Shown: positions 53,101 to 60,110 of the stretch, in pieces
Layout: each line of letters opens with the position of its first letter
Numbering within the stretch: position 1 is the first letter of the stretch
NCBI GenBank assembly: GCA_019745775.1
Contig: JAIESR010000049.1
Coordinates: 1 to 63,051 of the forward strand
DNA: 63,051 bases
Reading direction: 5' to 3'
Source of the DNA: Xanthobacteraceae bacterium
Lineage (GTDB): Bacteria > Pseudomonadota > Alphaproteobacteria > Rhizobiales > Xanthobacteraceae
The notes under the pieces: generated by a model
Database searches by the model: none
Told to the model about the DNA's origin: nothing
What the model saw: the letters and a program-made list of their open reading frames with translations, nothing else
Made by a program: the position numbers and the translations under genes

Positions 53101-54754
53101 TGTCGCCGCGCTCCAGGTTTCTCGAGACGGACGCCGAATTGACGTGGCCTTTGGCCGTCTGTCGCAGATGCCGGTGGCCGCTGCTGACGGCACAGTGGAG
53201 GCTGTTCTGGAAGCGATAAGCGACCACGCTGGCAATGCGCTGAGTGCGCCGTTCCGCTGGTCCTGGCAGCTCGCGCCGGAACGGGTTGGGGCGGGCACAC
53301 CAAGACAATTGACGCTTGACGGAGGTTACGCGGCGGCATGGTCGCCCGACGGTAACCGCATCGCGTTCCTGCGAGCGGTGGCGGGCGAACCAGAAGTTTT
53401 CGAAGTTCCGGTCGGGGGAGGCCAGGCGCGTCAGGTGACGCGGTCAGGTGGCGGCAAGCGCGCACTCGCCTACGGTGCTGATGGCGCGCTGCTGGTTGCC
53501 GACCGACTCGGGCTGGCTCGTATCGATGCCGCTGGTCGAGAGGTTCGGCTCCTTGGCGGCGTGGCAGATCCGGCGGTCGGTTTCGGCCGTACGGTGGTGG
53601 CGGATTTGCACCGGGTGCGAGCGCTGTCCGGCAACGATGTTGTGGGCGCGCCATTGGTGACCCTGGAGGAGGGCGCTATCGTCGAACGGCCGCAACCTGC
53701 CCCCGATGGCGGTGTGCTGTTTACACAGTACTTCTACAACCGCACGATCTGGCGACTGCCGCCAAACGGCGAGACGCCGGTCGCGCTCTCGGATCGCTTG
53801 GACGACCCCGCGATTGAAGAGCGCGACGCCGGTCCGAGCCCCGATGGGCGCAATATCGTTTTCGTAACAGGCGCGAATGCGCCTGCGATCTGGCTCGCGC
53901 CCGCAGCCGGGGGTGAGCGCACGCGGCTCGCTACGACGATGGATGGCACACCGCGGCGTCCGGCGTTTTCTCCCGATGGACGCTATCTTCTGTTCGATAG
54001 TGACGCCGGTGGCGTGCGCAATTTGTGGGTGGTCGAGCTACTCGCGGCTCCCACGCTTGCGGTTGAGCCTAAGGTGTGGGCCATTGCCCTCGGCCGACCT
54101 GCTATCGTTACGGCGTCGGCCGAGGCCGGCACCACGCTTCGTGTTGCTGTCCTTGCTCGCCGTGGGCAGGTCGTGCGCGAGCTGCGAGCTGGCACGGTGA
54201 ATGGGCCGCTGCGCGTCGAGTGGGATGGACGTGACGCAAACGGCGAACTAGTGCCCGATGGGAACTATACCGTGGTGGCCGAAAGCACTCGGGCCGACCG
54301 CACAGTGGCTACGACGCGCCAAATCACGATCGGAAATCGCCCGCCCGTGAGTGTCGCCTATCGCAGTGTAGATGGGCGCGCGATCACGCCGCTGACCTTG
54401 CCGGCTGTCGAAGACGGCGTTTTGTTGCGCGCAAGCGATGTAGCAGGCATCGGGATCGATCGAGTCGAATGGCGAAATGCGGGCGACGCTCAATGGCGGC
54501 GTTACGAAGTCGCGCTCACGTTTAAAGAATTGCCAGGGGGCACGCTCGAATTTCGCGCCATCGATCGCTATGGCCAAGTTGAACCGGCACGTCTGTTGAA
54601 CTTGAGGACCGGCATCACGACGCTGTCGCAAGCGCCAATGAGCGATACTGCTCGCGGGTGGAGCTTCGGCTGGCTCGCTTTCCTGGCCTCAGTAGTTCTG
54701 ATTGCTGGCGCCGGGTTGTTTGTTGTGCTGACGCGTCGACGCCGAGCGCTTTGA
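44105..54754 (+). CDS. Giant secreted RHS/YD-repeat protein with C-terminal membrane anchor (3549 aa)
   Basis: ATG 44105 starts a signal peptide (about 1-31) behind GGGGATCG. Residues 57-180 are the RHS N-terminal part. About 180-1320 consist of many YD repeats (GRL..., YDxxGR). The RHS core (FTGAVEDPDTGLVFLGARAY, DPIGWAGG, NPYAYANN) is at about 1330-1389. In polymorphic toxins a short toxin follows the core. Here more than 2100 residues follow: a Pro-rich repeat region (about 1395-1880), a Gly/Ala-rich hydrophobic stretch (about 1907-2000) and a FlgD-like Ig unit (about 2042-2100). Beta-rich domains fill about 2250-3060, then come TolB/PD40-like blades (about 3066-3313), a second FlgD-like unit (about 3320-3410) and a C-terminal membrane segment with RRRR (3519-3549). 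The next gene starts two bases on. Confidence 0.92.
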   Translation: MYLSLCCTRLVALVVSVALLAAPPNGISFAQVARPVGPAVPGANPGPLPVGLNAPRVFHHTVVAPEGTLKLHWVDVSIPAPGLPVVLERTYRSDLGENFGLGPGWSWSFGSRMTFDARTAAPAIREANGEYTHYVSNSPHRYLVAASGRRDSILTAQSSGGYRRIFADGASELYDRLGRLTRREDRARNGHTVHWEQDRPARITDAAGRDYSLRWRDGYLVEFEDPLARITRFDYANGRLASVTDALGRTTRYSYDRNRLGRIELVEGARIEARYDATGRVSALVGPGELSTRFSYEAPPSGGAVTQSTEDAEGNRTTLEFRRLDDAEGEPQGFVARITDGTGATVSVESRRDRVVVGRDDEEPRQIRFNELGLPEAAETGEEADPSGPDVTTEGLDRFGHPTALVVSGEKAVPEFDVVGRLLRLAWADGTRQEFKWDAGDRLLEAMDRDGRTLRYEYDGADRLTALVDPRGNRREFAWDTRGLLVEDRDAVGPAVRYLYDRAGRLVTVIRGIQRVTISYDAADRVVSTEDDLGNVQQIEYDAGGRVAALVTPRGRRVTFTPPVGDLQRAVTIAGATATPVTVKPLAGGGYNVGIEGGGSAEIHPERDGGLQFEAVSALGRRTSAHLAADGIIDRLVRPGRAPMAWERDADGRLVALRVGDQIVRRLEANAPEVARVRVDSRGRVISADRADGTVETYVYNPLGDLTRIESDGRSLLVLQYDKHGRLVAQRDDGGETQWSYDDSGRLIAVRARDGSETSYRWDGRDRVIESRWRAGAIDRVTRYAYNRFGDLIETVDPDGVTQRIAYDVDGRVTVRHIGSQSQTYEYDSAGRVSAIRDSVGVERFTWDADGRLVEHEGRDRIQLGYGLSDDPDSVTDAAGRVWRIGRDAQGRAVTVQDPLGGTTRAELNPLDAPTAVTDPDGRQFALSFNPANRLVAERFANGPTVRAGYDARGRLAWREDSAGRRLDYGYDIAGRVTTVSSGDRILIRYNYDPSGRLSHIEDDLGTHQFEWAPGDLATRYTDAFGRAVAWSYDSAGRLSQTLGPDGRSTWYSYNATGQLVRVDAFDGTAISLRYDVAGRLVGAGFGALSIEHQLDSRGRDAGFVLSKDGATRFQRRVTYDTVGNPASIVLGSQETKFEHDALGRLTRSSGASETQQWRYDGAGNRSGDSVEAAEYDASGRLTRLGGRAVAYDDAGHITSIEGAITLEYDVFGRVAAARRPDAPERRYRYDFAGRLVERSGPDGTLRVTWDGSQPIAAYDGGGQLMSRIDVGASGASLLRIGDRDGTATTVLSDALGTPVAAIDGDESVRALPRGAWGTPATSIADGIVGFTGAVEDPDTGLVFLGARAYLPAAGRFVSPDPIGWAGGINPYAYANNAPLRLIDHTGLAPTEPSQRTTFTGMRLAQLNTDPGLPPPARPQPGKPAVPAAPPPSAAPQPTPPSDGIPRPTTPLGGSGKPIPESDGLPLPPRPQPGKQVAPVTPPTTAPPQPSQPAPPSDGIPRPTTPLGGSGKPIPESDGLPLPKRPQPSTPTPPTTAQPSPATPSGPSPAPTTPVGADGRPVAQPYDLPLPPRWRAPPPVQPPSAQPTPPSAQPTPTPAQPRPRGFRDFFAPDQASADPRLTSSGRPLWIANLGNGSNTWVVPPGATLGPNGTWVMPHGPSLGSGSNTWVFPPGSPAPGPNGTWVMPQGPSPVGPNGTWILPRPTPPTPPPPIGGFWQGPPVYHPGRTPVGWEPQGGWLPPRPSGPEGAAAGNPGWWQPGQPRGEPPVVRGPATQNPGWWQPGQPRGEPPVVRGPGIVVRGPGGTQIFPPGTPPMQPPPSGWVESPRPGGWQRDFTGPPPSEGTGTQAYGPRDFARPGRSRGGPPRVPPPPRPPSLGQGGEWRALPPSTRPSSAPRASGWSRAAGVLQRYFGPVGRAFQGAARALAAAGPALALAGIASNVFGYLTGQISYGQAVGGILLSTLGAALPFLAGLGPAGALLAGLLGAALALYTIYSLARNFWEKWNQTDPTFLSVGSGSLPVPRYRGPLQLGAGGATASLWNDEARRVTAVVLDSNGATIRTLGTFDLSIGVATLTWDGSNDAGGRAPPGRYELTVSDDAGLSEKREIEVSGTRPSLLTEAPSISGDRLQLPLSVSRHTQVTWWIQDSEGKERAGLIDTSGRDTLRIPLGGLSGGTAKVDLEARDNADAVATTSVEVQLPTAAPTEVAEVVRLKMAPLLDSQPAAVPASDAPLPWLGGETPASAQTIGAWRWNPADQDPFGKATHRSEGDGPDVHYVIAPSAGWFLADGMSLVQYLRVDPKAPPRSMVIQLYTDDADGEHRVLLGETEPGQPAAWGTVPSAGAWMRLRISAADFNAVGRRVTGVLFGTRGGRVDWGTTTTSYTDDPAPRVVEASRTFPVAEAMVSIEAQLRLKAGGGTFAARLVTPDGRELPLLEQAARAGPIILRWRGAAGLAQGASLRLTRRNGSETVTQIVALETPSPLIARIDFPRSDAVGRQTVPVFGQAGGAGFRRWVLDWRPAGAAPDAPWQVIAEGSRQATISEEEIRNRLGPPGTGGGRTIFGNIGSFNTGSLSHSFPFHPTNQTISAGRATLRLRTFGENNTVVEDRSSILVGEVVVPDVTTVLTSPDGHLRLEIPPLALADGMVAVGLERANDVKEIAWRLRPGGLGFRTPIRAVTLSDEARRLAIAIRNAHGNWTQIARAGEPVLFDRVPPGGLIGLRLPTATPESRSPVATQSQRLPQPWPEGISQPNVQQFLPRQDGVWFDGDAPREQLKELAFAYRLLAGSRAALVVRHDAGTTTITLAGLASTGGGQLRSVGGPPLTDDGTWRAAIVPLAELLGERVARVRRIELIAPAEGGGAMPADALEVTGLRLGPAWPAAPGRMAVPLGAGDMLEWALTDSREAPAKTSTNSGPAATLDLNLDGADGVRWLHLRVRAADGTESPWQAWPVPVRRSPPVVAEASPAPGTKTDAQQVSVRFNTDTGVAGSTARLIVGGVRVPVAALQVSRDGRRIDVAFGRLSQMPVAAADGTVEAVLEAISDHAGNALSAPFRWSWQLAPERVGAGTPRQLTLDGGYAAAWSPDGNRIAFLRAVAGEPEVFEVPVGGGQARQVTRSGGGKRALAYGADGALLVADRLGLARIDAAGREVRLLGGVADPAVGFGRTVVADLHRVRALSGNDVVGAPLVTLEEGAIVERPQPAPDGGVLFTQYFYNRTIWRLPPNGETPVALSDRLDDPAIEERDAGPSPDGRNIVFVTGANAPAIWLAPAAGGERTRLATTMDGTPRRPAFSPDGRYLLFDSDAGGVRNLWVVELLAAPTLAVEPKVWAIALGRPAIVTASAEAGTTLRVAVLARRGQVVRELRAGTVNGPLRVEWDGRDANGELVPDGNYTVVAESTRADRTVATTRQITIGNRPPVSVAYRSVDGRAITPLTLPAVEDGVLLRASDVAGIGIDRVEWRNAGDAQWRRYEVALTFKELPGGTLEFRAIDRYGQVEPARLLNLRTGITTLSQAPMSDTARGWSFGWLAFLASVVLIAGAGLFVVLTRRRRAL
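48422..48687 (+). repeat. Duplicated Pro-rich coding segment in the RHS gene
   Basis: Two copies of about 100 bases (48422-48522 and 48587-48687) encode PSDGIPRPTTPLGGSGKPIP followed by ESDGLPLP. The DNA copies differ mainly at third positions, so the duplication is old and kept under protein-level constraint. Confidence 0.8.
49009..49490 (+). repeat. GPNGTWV and WWQPGQPRGEPP repeats in the RHS gene
   Basis: Three copies of a PPG-GPNGTWVMP unit (49009-49200) are followed by two copies of NPGWWQPGQPRGEPPVVRGP (49360-49490). These Trp/Pro/Gly repeats continue the extended linker between the RHS cage and the C-terminal half. Confidence 0.8.
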
Positions 54755-54756
54755 CC

Positions 54757-56544
54757 ATGTTGCACCGAACCCGCCACCTCGCTGCATTTTTCTTGTTCGT
54801 GGTGGTGGGCCTCGTGCCGCAGACGGTCACTGCGTGGGCACAGGCGCCGATCATGCTTGCGATCAACGAAGAAACGAGCTTCCGTTTCGAGGTTCTCGGA
54901 CAGTATCCGCTCTTTCAACTGAAAGCGCCTGGCGATGGCGCGTTGCGCGTCGAAATAGTGGCCTCGCCAACTGACAGAATATCTCCGTATCCAATTTGGC
55001 AGAGCGAAAAGGGCCAGGTGGTGCGGCGCGGGGAGGAGGATATCCGCATTGAGGGCGGCCAGACGGTGCTGCTCGCACTGCACAGTCACTTCTATGAAAA
55101 CAGAGCCTATGTGTCCCAGGAGCCTGTGCGGTTTCGTGTCCGATATTTGCCTCTTGAACCCGTGGACCGTGGGGCGAACAATTTTGCCCAAGCCTCTCTC
55201 CTGGCAATCGACGAGGAGACCAGCTTCCGTTTCCTGGTCCGGGGAGAACAGTATTACTTCCGCATCAAGGCTCCTGCCGACGGTGCTTTGCGCATGGAAG
55301 TCACGAGGCCGCCCGTGCACGGAGGTCCCTATCCGAAGTGGCTCGATGCCAAGGGCAACGTCCTGCGCACCAACGAATTCGATATTGGAGCGAAGGCTGG
55401 CCAGGAACTCATCCTCGAATTGTCGAGCTCGCGCTATTCCTCACGGGAGTATGCGTCTGAATCGCCGGTGGGATTCCGTGTGCGATTTGCGCCCAGGGTT
55501 CCGAGCGACCGTGGTGCCACCAGTGCAGGCGAAGCAACGCCGCTTGCCATCGACGAAGAGACGAGCTTGCGATTTCTGGTGCGAGGCGAGCGCTACTTCT
55601 TTCGAGTTGCGACGCCTGTCGCCGGCGCGCTTCGCTTCGAACTCACGAGCCCGCCGGCGCGCGGAGGGCCTTATCTGAGGTGGCATGATGCCAAGGGCAA
55701 CGCGTTGCGGACCGGCGAATGGGACATCGCGGCGGACGCCGGCCAGACCTACCTCCTGGAGGTCGGGAGCGCCCGTTATGAATCGCAGGAATACGTCTCC
55801 GAGGCGGTTGTGCGGTTCCGTCTCCGTCTGGTGCCTCGTCCGGTGGCCGATCCTGGAGGGACAAGCCACGCCGAAGCGGTTTCGCTTGCGATCGGTCAGG
55901 TGGCGACATTCCAGTTCCTCATTCTTCACGAAGACCGGTACTTTCGAATCGAGCCGCCCGGCGAAGGCGCCTTGCATGTCGAAATCCTTGATTCACCGAA
56001 GGAGCGACGAGCCCCGGTCGTGGTATGGTTAGACAAAGCTGGAAATCAACTGCGCACCGGTGCTGCTGATCTCCTCGTTCGTTCCCGTGAACCGGTTGTG
56101 CTCAGGGTGAGCAGTGGGCGCTATCCGAGCGAAGCATATGTCTCCAACGATCCTGTTAGATTGCGCGCCGGATTTATCGCGAGTACCGCGTCGGGCAACC
56201 TTGCATTAGCACGGCGCATCCGCCTTCCGCTCGCGCCCGGTCAGACACGGCGGCTTGTGTTCGCTGCACCGGCGGCGGGGACATTTCTGGCGGAAGCTGA
56301 CCCTGCCTCATTTGTGACGCTGGCCTGGCAGGGCAGCGACGGGAAGCCGCTCGGCGAAGGACCGCGGGCGACTCTCGGAGCCGCCCAACTCGGAATCTTG
56401 CAGGTGCGCGCCGCCGACAACGCTGACGTTACGCACATCATGCTTGTCGTGAGAGCGATAGCGGGACCGGCCGCGAACCTCGCTATGGGCGGCCCGCAAG
56501 CACCGCCTGCATTGCGTCCGGTGGAACATGTCGGCGCGTGGTAG
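54757..56544 (+). CDS. Secreted protein with four tandem beta-domain repeats (595 aa)
   Basis: A signal peptide (about 1-29, AWAQAP) is followed by four repeats of about 114 residues. Each begins LAI(D/N)EETSxRFLVxGE, has YFRIKAPADGALR in the middle, a WLDAKGNxLRT turn and a SxRYxSxEYVSExPVRFR end. A fifth, degenerate unit runs to the C-terminus. The pattern is that of beta-sandwich domains like the bacterial pre-peptidase C-terminal (PPC) fold. It starts two bases after the RHS stop and overlaps the next gene by 17 bases, so it is in one operon and acts outside the cytoplasm. Confidence 0.82.
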   Translation: MLHRTRHLAAFFLFVVVGLVPQTVTAWAQAPIMLAINEETSFRFEVLGQYPLFQLKAPGDGALRVEIVASPTDRISPYPIWQSEKGQVVRRGEEDIRIEGGQTVLLALHSHFYENRAYVSQEPVRFRVRYLPLEPVDRGANNFAQASLLAIDEETSFRFLVRGEQYYFRIKAPADGALRMEVTRPPVHGGPYPKWLDAKGNVLRTNEFDIGAKAGQELILELSSSRYSSREYASESPVGFRVRFAPRVPSDRGATSAGEATPLAIDEETSLRFLVRGERYFFRVATPVAGALRFELTSPPARGGPYLRWHDAKGNALRTGEWDIAADAGQTYLLEVGSARYESQEYVSEAVVRFRLRLVPRPVADPGGTSHAEAVSLAIGQVATFQFLILHEDRYFRIEPPGEGALHVEILDSPKERRAPVVVWLDKAGNQLRTGAADLLVRSREPVVLRVSSGRYPSEAYVSNDPVRLRAGFIASTASGNLALARRIRLPLAPGQTRRLVFAAPAAGTFLAEADPASFVTLAWQGSDGKPLGEGPRATLGAAQLGILQVRAADNADVTHIMLVVRAIAGPAANLAMGGPQAPPALRPVEHVGAW

Positions 56545-58066
56545 CTGGCTCCTTTCGGGGGGCATCTTCGCCGTCCTTTTCGGTGTGGCCCACGCCGGCG
56601 AATTGCTGGTGCGCGAATTCCCCGATGATATTCGTCCGGAATTGGAGGTGCTGGCCTGGGACGATGATCTTGCGTTGCCAATCGAACGTCGCGCGGCACC
56701 GACCCGTTTCACGCTTCCGGTGGGACGATATGCGTTGCGGATCGCCGGTACCGAACATCGGTCCGGCCCTTTCGATGTTCCAGCGACGGGCGTCGTCGAG
56801 GTCGCACCTGGGATCATTCGCATCGGCGCGCCGATCGGCTCTGCAAACCGGACCTTCTATGCAATGGCGCGTGACGCCGGGACGGTCGCAGGACGCGCGG
56901 TAGCAGGCAAAGGACCGGCCACGATACCGTTACTGCCCGGCGAATATTATCTTCATGCTGATCTTGCCGATCCGGACCCGTCCGTGATTGTCATCAGAGC
57001 CGGCGAGGCGGTCGATGTACGCCTGGGCGCCGTGCAACTCTCGGCGCCGGTCGCGGTCGCCGATTTCTCCTATCACGTCGTCGCTGATGCTGGGGGACGG
57101 ATCGCCGCGCACGCGCGTTTTTCCGAGGGGCCGGTGCCGCTGCCGCCCGGGAGCTATCGTCTGTTACGCGAGGACAGCGGGCAGTGGTTCACGGCTATAG
57201 TGGACGTCGACCGAACGACCTCCGTTGCCGGCGGCGCGCTTGAGGTGCGCGCCCTTGACGGCCAGCAGCGCGGCTATGCGGTGGTGACAGCAAGCGGCTT
57301 CACGCCGGTGTTGCGTGGAACGGCGGGCGCTGCAGCGCACTTTCTTCCTCCTGACCCGTCGCCACTCCTTCTTGTGGAGCGCGCGACACTTGCGAAGCTT
57401 CCCGCCGCTGCTGAAACCGCATTGCGCTTCGTGACCGTTGCCGGCCGGACGGCGCGCTTTTGGATGCGGCCCGACGGTATCGTGGCAGCCGCAGGTGAGG
57501 GCGACGTCGTTGTGTCGGTAAGGGCGACGGCGGACGGAAGAGTCCCTGTTGCGGTGGCCGCGCCGGCAACCGTGATGATCGCGGCGGCGGCAGAGATTGT
57601 CATAGCATTGCGAACGGGCGGCTCCCGTTCAGGAGAACTGGCACGCTTCATGGCCCAGCCACCGACGGCGCAAGCAGTTGTGACCCTCCCTGCTGCGCTG
57701 GCCGAGGGTTCTGAGTTCCAACTGGAAGCGACGGCGCGACTACCCGATGGCTCGACGTTGCAAGGACGTTCGGCGGTTTACCTCGCGGCCCGCGGGCCCG
57801 CCAATGCACCAGCCAATTTACGTGGAAATTCCCGCGGCCCTACGGTGGCGATCCTTGAATGGGATCGGTCGCGTGACGCCGCGGCTTACCTAGTGACCCG
57901 CGCGCCGGCTGCGTGGAGCGGCCCAGCACGCGTGGTTTCTGGCTCGCGTCTTGAAGACCTTGGTCTCAGTGGTGGCCGCCAATATGACTACGAAGTCTGC
58001 CCGGTCGATGCTCGCGACGTTCCCGGACCGTGCTCCAAAGTATCCGTCAGGATGCCGGCGCGATAA
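56528..58066 (+). CDS. Secreted beta-rich protein with C-terminal fibronectin-III-like domain (512 aa)
   Basis: A signal peptide (about 1-23, AHAGE) is followed by several Ala/Val-rich beta modules of about 100 residues, two of which contain the phrase LPxGxYxLR. The last 90 residues (APANLRGNSRGPTVAILEWD, then YLVTRAP, LSGGRQYDYEVCPVDA) form a fibronectin-III-like domain. It overlaps the preceding gene by 17 bases. It is the last gene of the RHS operon and probably a surface partner. No enzyme motif is seen. Confidence 0.8.
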   Translation: MSARGSWLLSGGIFAVLFGVAHAGELLVREFPDDIRPELEVLAWDDDLALPIERRAAPTRFTLPVGRYALRIAGTEHRSGPFDVPATGVVEVAPGIIRIGAPIGSANRTFYAMARDAGTVAGRAVAGKGPATIPLLPGEYYLHADLADPDPSVIVIRAGEAVDVRLGAVQLSAPVAVADFSYHVVADAGGRIAAHARFSEGPVPLPPGSYRLLREDSGQWFTAIVDVDRTTSVAGGALEVRALDGQQRGYAVVTASGFTPVLRGTAGAAAHFLPPDPSPLLLVERATLAKLPAAAETALRFVTVAGRTARFWMRPDGIVAAAGEGDVVVSVRATADGRVPVAVAAPATVMIAAAAEIVIALRTGGSRSGELARFMAQPPTAQAVVTLPAALAEGSEFQLEATARLPDGSTLQGRSAVYLAARGPANAPANLRGNSRGPTVAILEWDRSRDAAAYLVTRAPAAWSGPARVVSGSRLEDLGLSGGRQYDYEVCPVDARDVPGPCSKVSVRMPAR

Positions 58067-58087
58067 ATGCCATTCGCTACCAGGCTT

Positions 58088-58564
58088 TCAGCGCCAAAAT
58101 GCCCACCATGGCTTGGGCGCTGATTCAGGTGCATCCGCTAGGCCGCTCGCGGCCGTGAACATGAATATCGGATCTTCCGACACGAGATTTTTGAGCTCAC
58201 TACCGTTGTTGAGGGCTTGATTGATTGAATCGAATTCGGCGCTGCGGGTCATTATAACGGCCAGGGCATCTTTCTCTGCGGCCATCCGTTCCGACACGAA
58301 ACTATCGATCGCCACCCAGTCCGGATCGGAGATCAATGGCCGAGATGGGCCGACACTTCCGTCGGACCGCATGCATCGGAAGTTTTTCGAAAACACGACT
58401 CCCGTATCAGCAAGGACATTGAGTGCGCAGGAGTGAGGGAAAAACACGAGGAGTTTCTCCGCCAGCGCGCGCGAGCATCCCTCGGAGGTGAGGTGTCTAA
58501 GAATGTCAATGTCCTCACATTGCTGCTTAAAGAGCTCGTACGCTGCGGCAACCCAGTCAGCCAT
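58088..58564 (-). CDS. Hypothetical protein (158 aa)
   Basis: GGGAGGGG lies just before ATG 58564, which is preferred to a TTG at 58612. The protein is soluble and helical (LFKQQCEDIDILRHLTSEG, CSRALAEKLLVFFP) with a Trp-rich end (KPWWAFWR). It follows the larger gene by about 50 bases and converges on the RHS operon. Its size and position fit an immunity-type or accessory protein, but nothing proves this. Confidence 0.65.
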   Translation of the reverse strand: MADWVAAAYELFKQQCEDIDILRHLTSEGCSRALAEKLLVFFPHSCALNVLADTGVVFSKNFRCMRSDGSVGPSRPLISDPDWVAIDSFVSERMAAEKDALAVIMTRSAEFDSINQALNNGSELKNLVSEDPIFMFTAASGLADAPESAPKPWWAFWR

Positions 58565-58616
58565 CGTCCCCTCCCAGGAGTATGTGATGAATGTGATCGG
58601 CTGAAACTCCAACGAT

Positions 58617-59999
58617 TCATGGTTTCAGCATGTGTTGTATCTCCAGTCCCGTCCGCTTCGCGAGATACTGCTTTTCGGCGGACCCCGGAAATATCACCTC
58701 CTGACGGGTGCTCCACGCCGGCGCGTCCTTGAGGTGAATGCTAAAACTTGAACCCCGGCGGCCAGGTTCGCCCTCCTCAATCAGCGCCACTACGCGCGAG
58801 TAGGGATAGCGTTCGATACCGAACGACCACATGCGGCGCAAAACGATCTCGTCAGGCATGAGTTGTAAGTTGCTGCGCACCGCGAAAATCGTCGCCAATC
58901 CCATTAATGCGGCGAGGAAGATGCAGAGCGCGATCAATCTCACAGGCATAACGCGCGGTCCTTGGCCGGCAGCCGGCGCGCGGCGATCTCTTAAGAAAAT
59001 CGCAGCCCATACGACCGCACCCGAGAGCAGGCTGCCGAGCACCGAGGCCGGTGCCCACCAGAACGGCGTGACCGGCACCAGCGTAAAAATCGCTCCGTCC
59101 GCCTTCGGTGCGAGCAGCGCCGTCAAACCAACAAAGGCATTATGCAGCACATAGCTGAAGGCCGTCGCCAGAGCCAGGAACGCGATGGCGACAAGTATGC
59201 GGCGGTTGCGACTGCGTGCTTGTTCTTGATGATCATCGAGCCGCGCATGCGCCGCGTGACCATCGGGCGCCGCGTTCGGGGCGATACACAGCAGAAAATG
59301 TCGCGCAGCGACGAACGGCTCGTTGGCGAGTTCTTTCGGCCATCGCATGCTCTTGAGCAGTTCGCCCGCTACGGCATCCGGGTCATTATCGATCAGAACG
59401 TCAGCGAAATTGCCGGACGCCGTCTGGGCTCGATATAGCGATATCGTATGGATAGACGCGCCGGTATCGAGCGTGGCGGCAAGACGCTCGCGTACCGGGC
59501 CGATCATCGGCTCTTGTTGTAGAAAAGCGCCGAGCGTGTCGACGCTTGCTTGGTTGCCGTGGAGAACGTAGGGCCCACTGATGCAGCTCCATCCGGACGG
59601 CGCCCGTGCGTCGCCGGCGGCCCAGGTGTCTGCGTCAGCAACCAAGACGCCGTAGATGTACGAGATCAATGCTGGAGCGATGCCCTTCCTCCAGTTGTCG
59701 ACCGCATCTGAGATCGCTGCCGTCCTGTCGAGTCCGAAACCGATGACGTGGGTCTTCGCGGCCGTGGACGGCAGCGCGGTATTATACATACAAGTCAGGT
59801 CGACCCACGCGGTCCAGATTTGGCCATCCGGTGCCGCGCGATAGGCGAGGGCGCGACCCAAGGAAATGCGAACCGACGGCCAGTTCAGGAGCCAAACTCC
59901 ATCGGCACGAACCTGGGCGGGTTCTTGCAGCTGCGCCAGCGCATTGGCGATGAGGGTAGATACCTCTTCGGCTTTGATTTGCTCCGGTCCCTCGTCCAT
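58617..59999 (-). CDS. Membrane protein with DUF6348-like N-terminal domain (460 aa)
   Basis: GGAGGT precedes ATG 59999. Residues 1-280 are soluble and contain IWTAWVDLTCMYNTALPSTA and HVIGFGLDRTAAISDAVDNW, which resemble DUF6348 proteins found near secreted toxins (from memory). Three membrane segments (about 310-340, 352-375, 387-410) and a short cytoplasmic tail with a PH-like strand pattern follow. It is probably cotranscribed with the 158-residue gene. Confidence 0.65.
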   Translation of the reverse strand: MDEGPEQIKAEEVSTLIANALAQLQEPAQVRADGVWLLNWPSVRISLGRALAYRAAPDGQIWTAWVDLTCMYNTALPSTAAKTHVIGFGLDRTAAISDAVDNWRKGIAPALISYIYGVLVADADTWAAGDARAPSGWSCISGPYVLHGNQASVDTLGAFLQQEPMIGPVRERLAATLDTGASIHTISLYRAQTASGNFADVLIDNDPDAVAGELLKSMRWPKELANEPFVAARHFLLCIAPNAAPDGHAAHARLDDHQEQARSRNRRILVAIAFLALATAFSYVLHNAFVGLTALLAPKADGAIFTLVPVTPFWWAPASVLGSLLSGAVVWAAIFLRDRRAPAAGQGPRVMPVRLIALCIFLAALMGLATIFAVRSNLQLMPDEIVLRRMWSFGIERYPYSRVVALIEEGEPGRRGSSFSIHLKDAPAWSTRQEVIFPGSAEKQYLAKRTGLEIQHMLKP

Positions 60000-60070
60000 G
60001 CCCGGCACCTCCGGCTCCCACCCAAAGGGTAGCCCGGTAAGGCTCTCACGGCCAGCACTCTTAGTGCGGT

Positions 60071-60110
60071 GGAACGAGCATTTGGGAGTCAGTGAGCGCT
60101 GTTCGAGAAA
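60071..60110 (+). repeat. Border repeat D (degenerate, 37-bp family)
   Basis: CATTTGGGAGTCAGT followed by TGAGCGCTGTTCGAGAAATG matches the end of one unit and the start of the next, with decay. It lies upstream of the gene at 59999. Confidence 0.5.
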
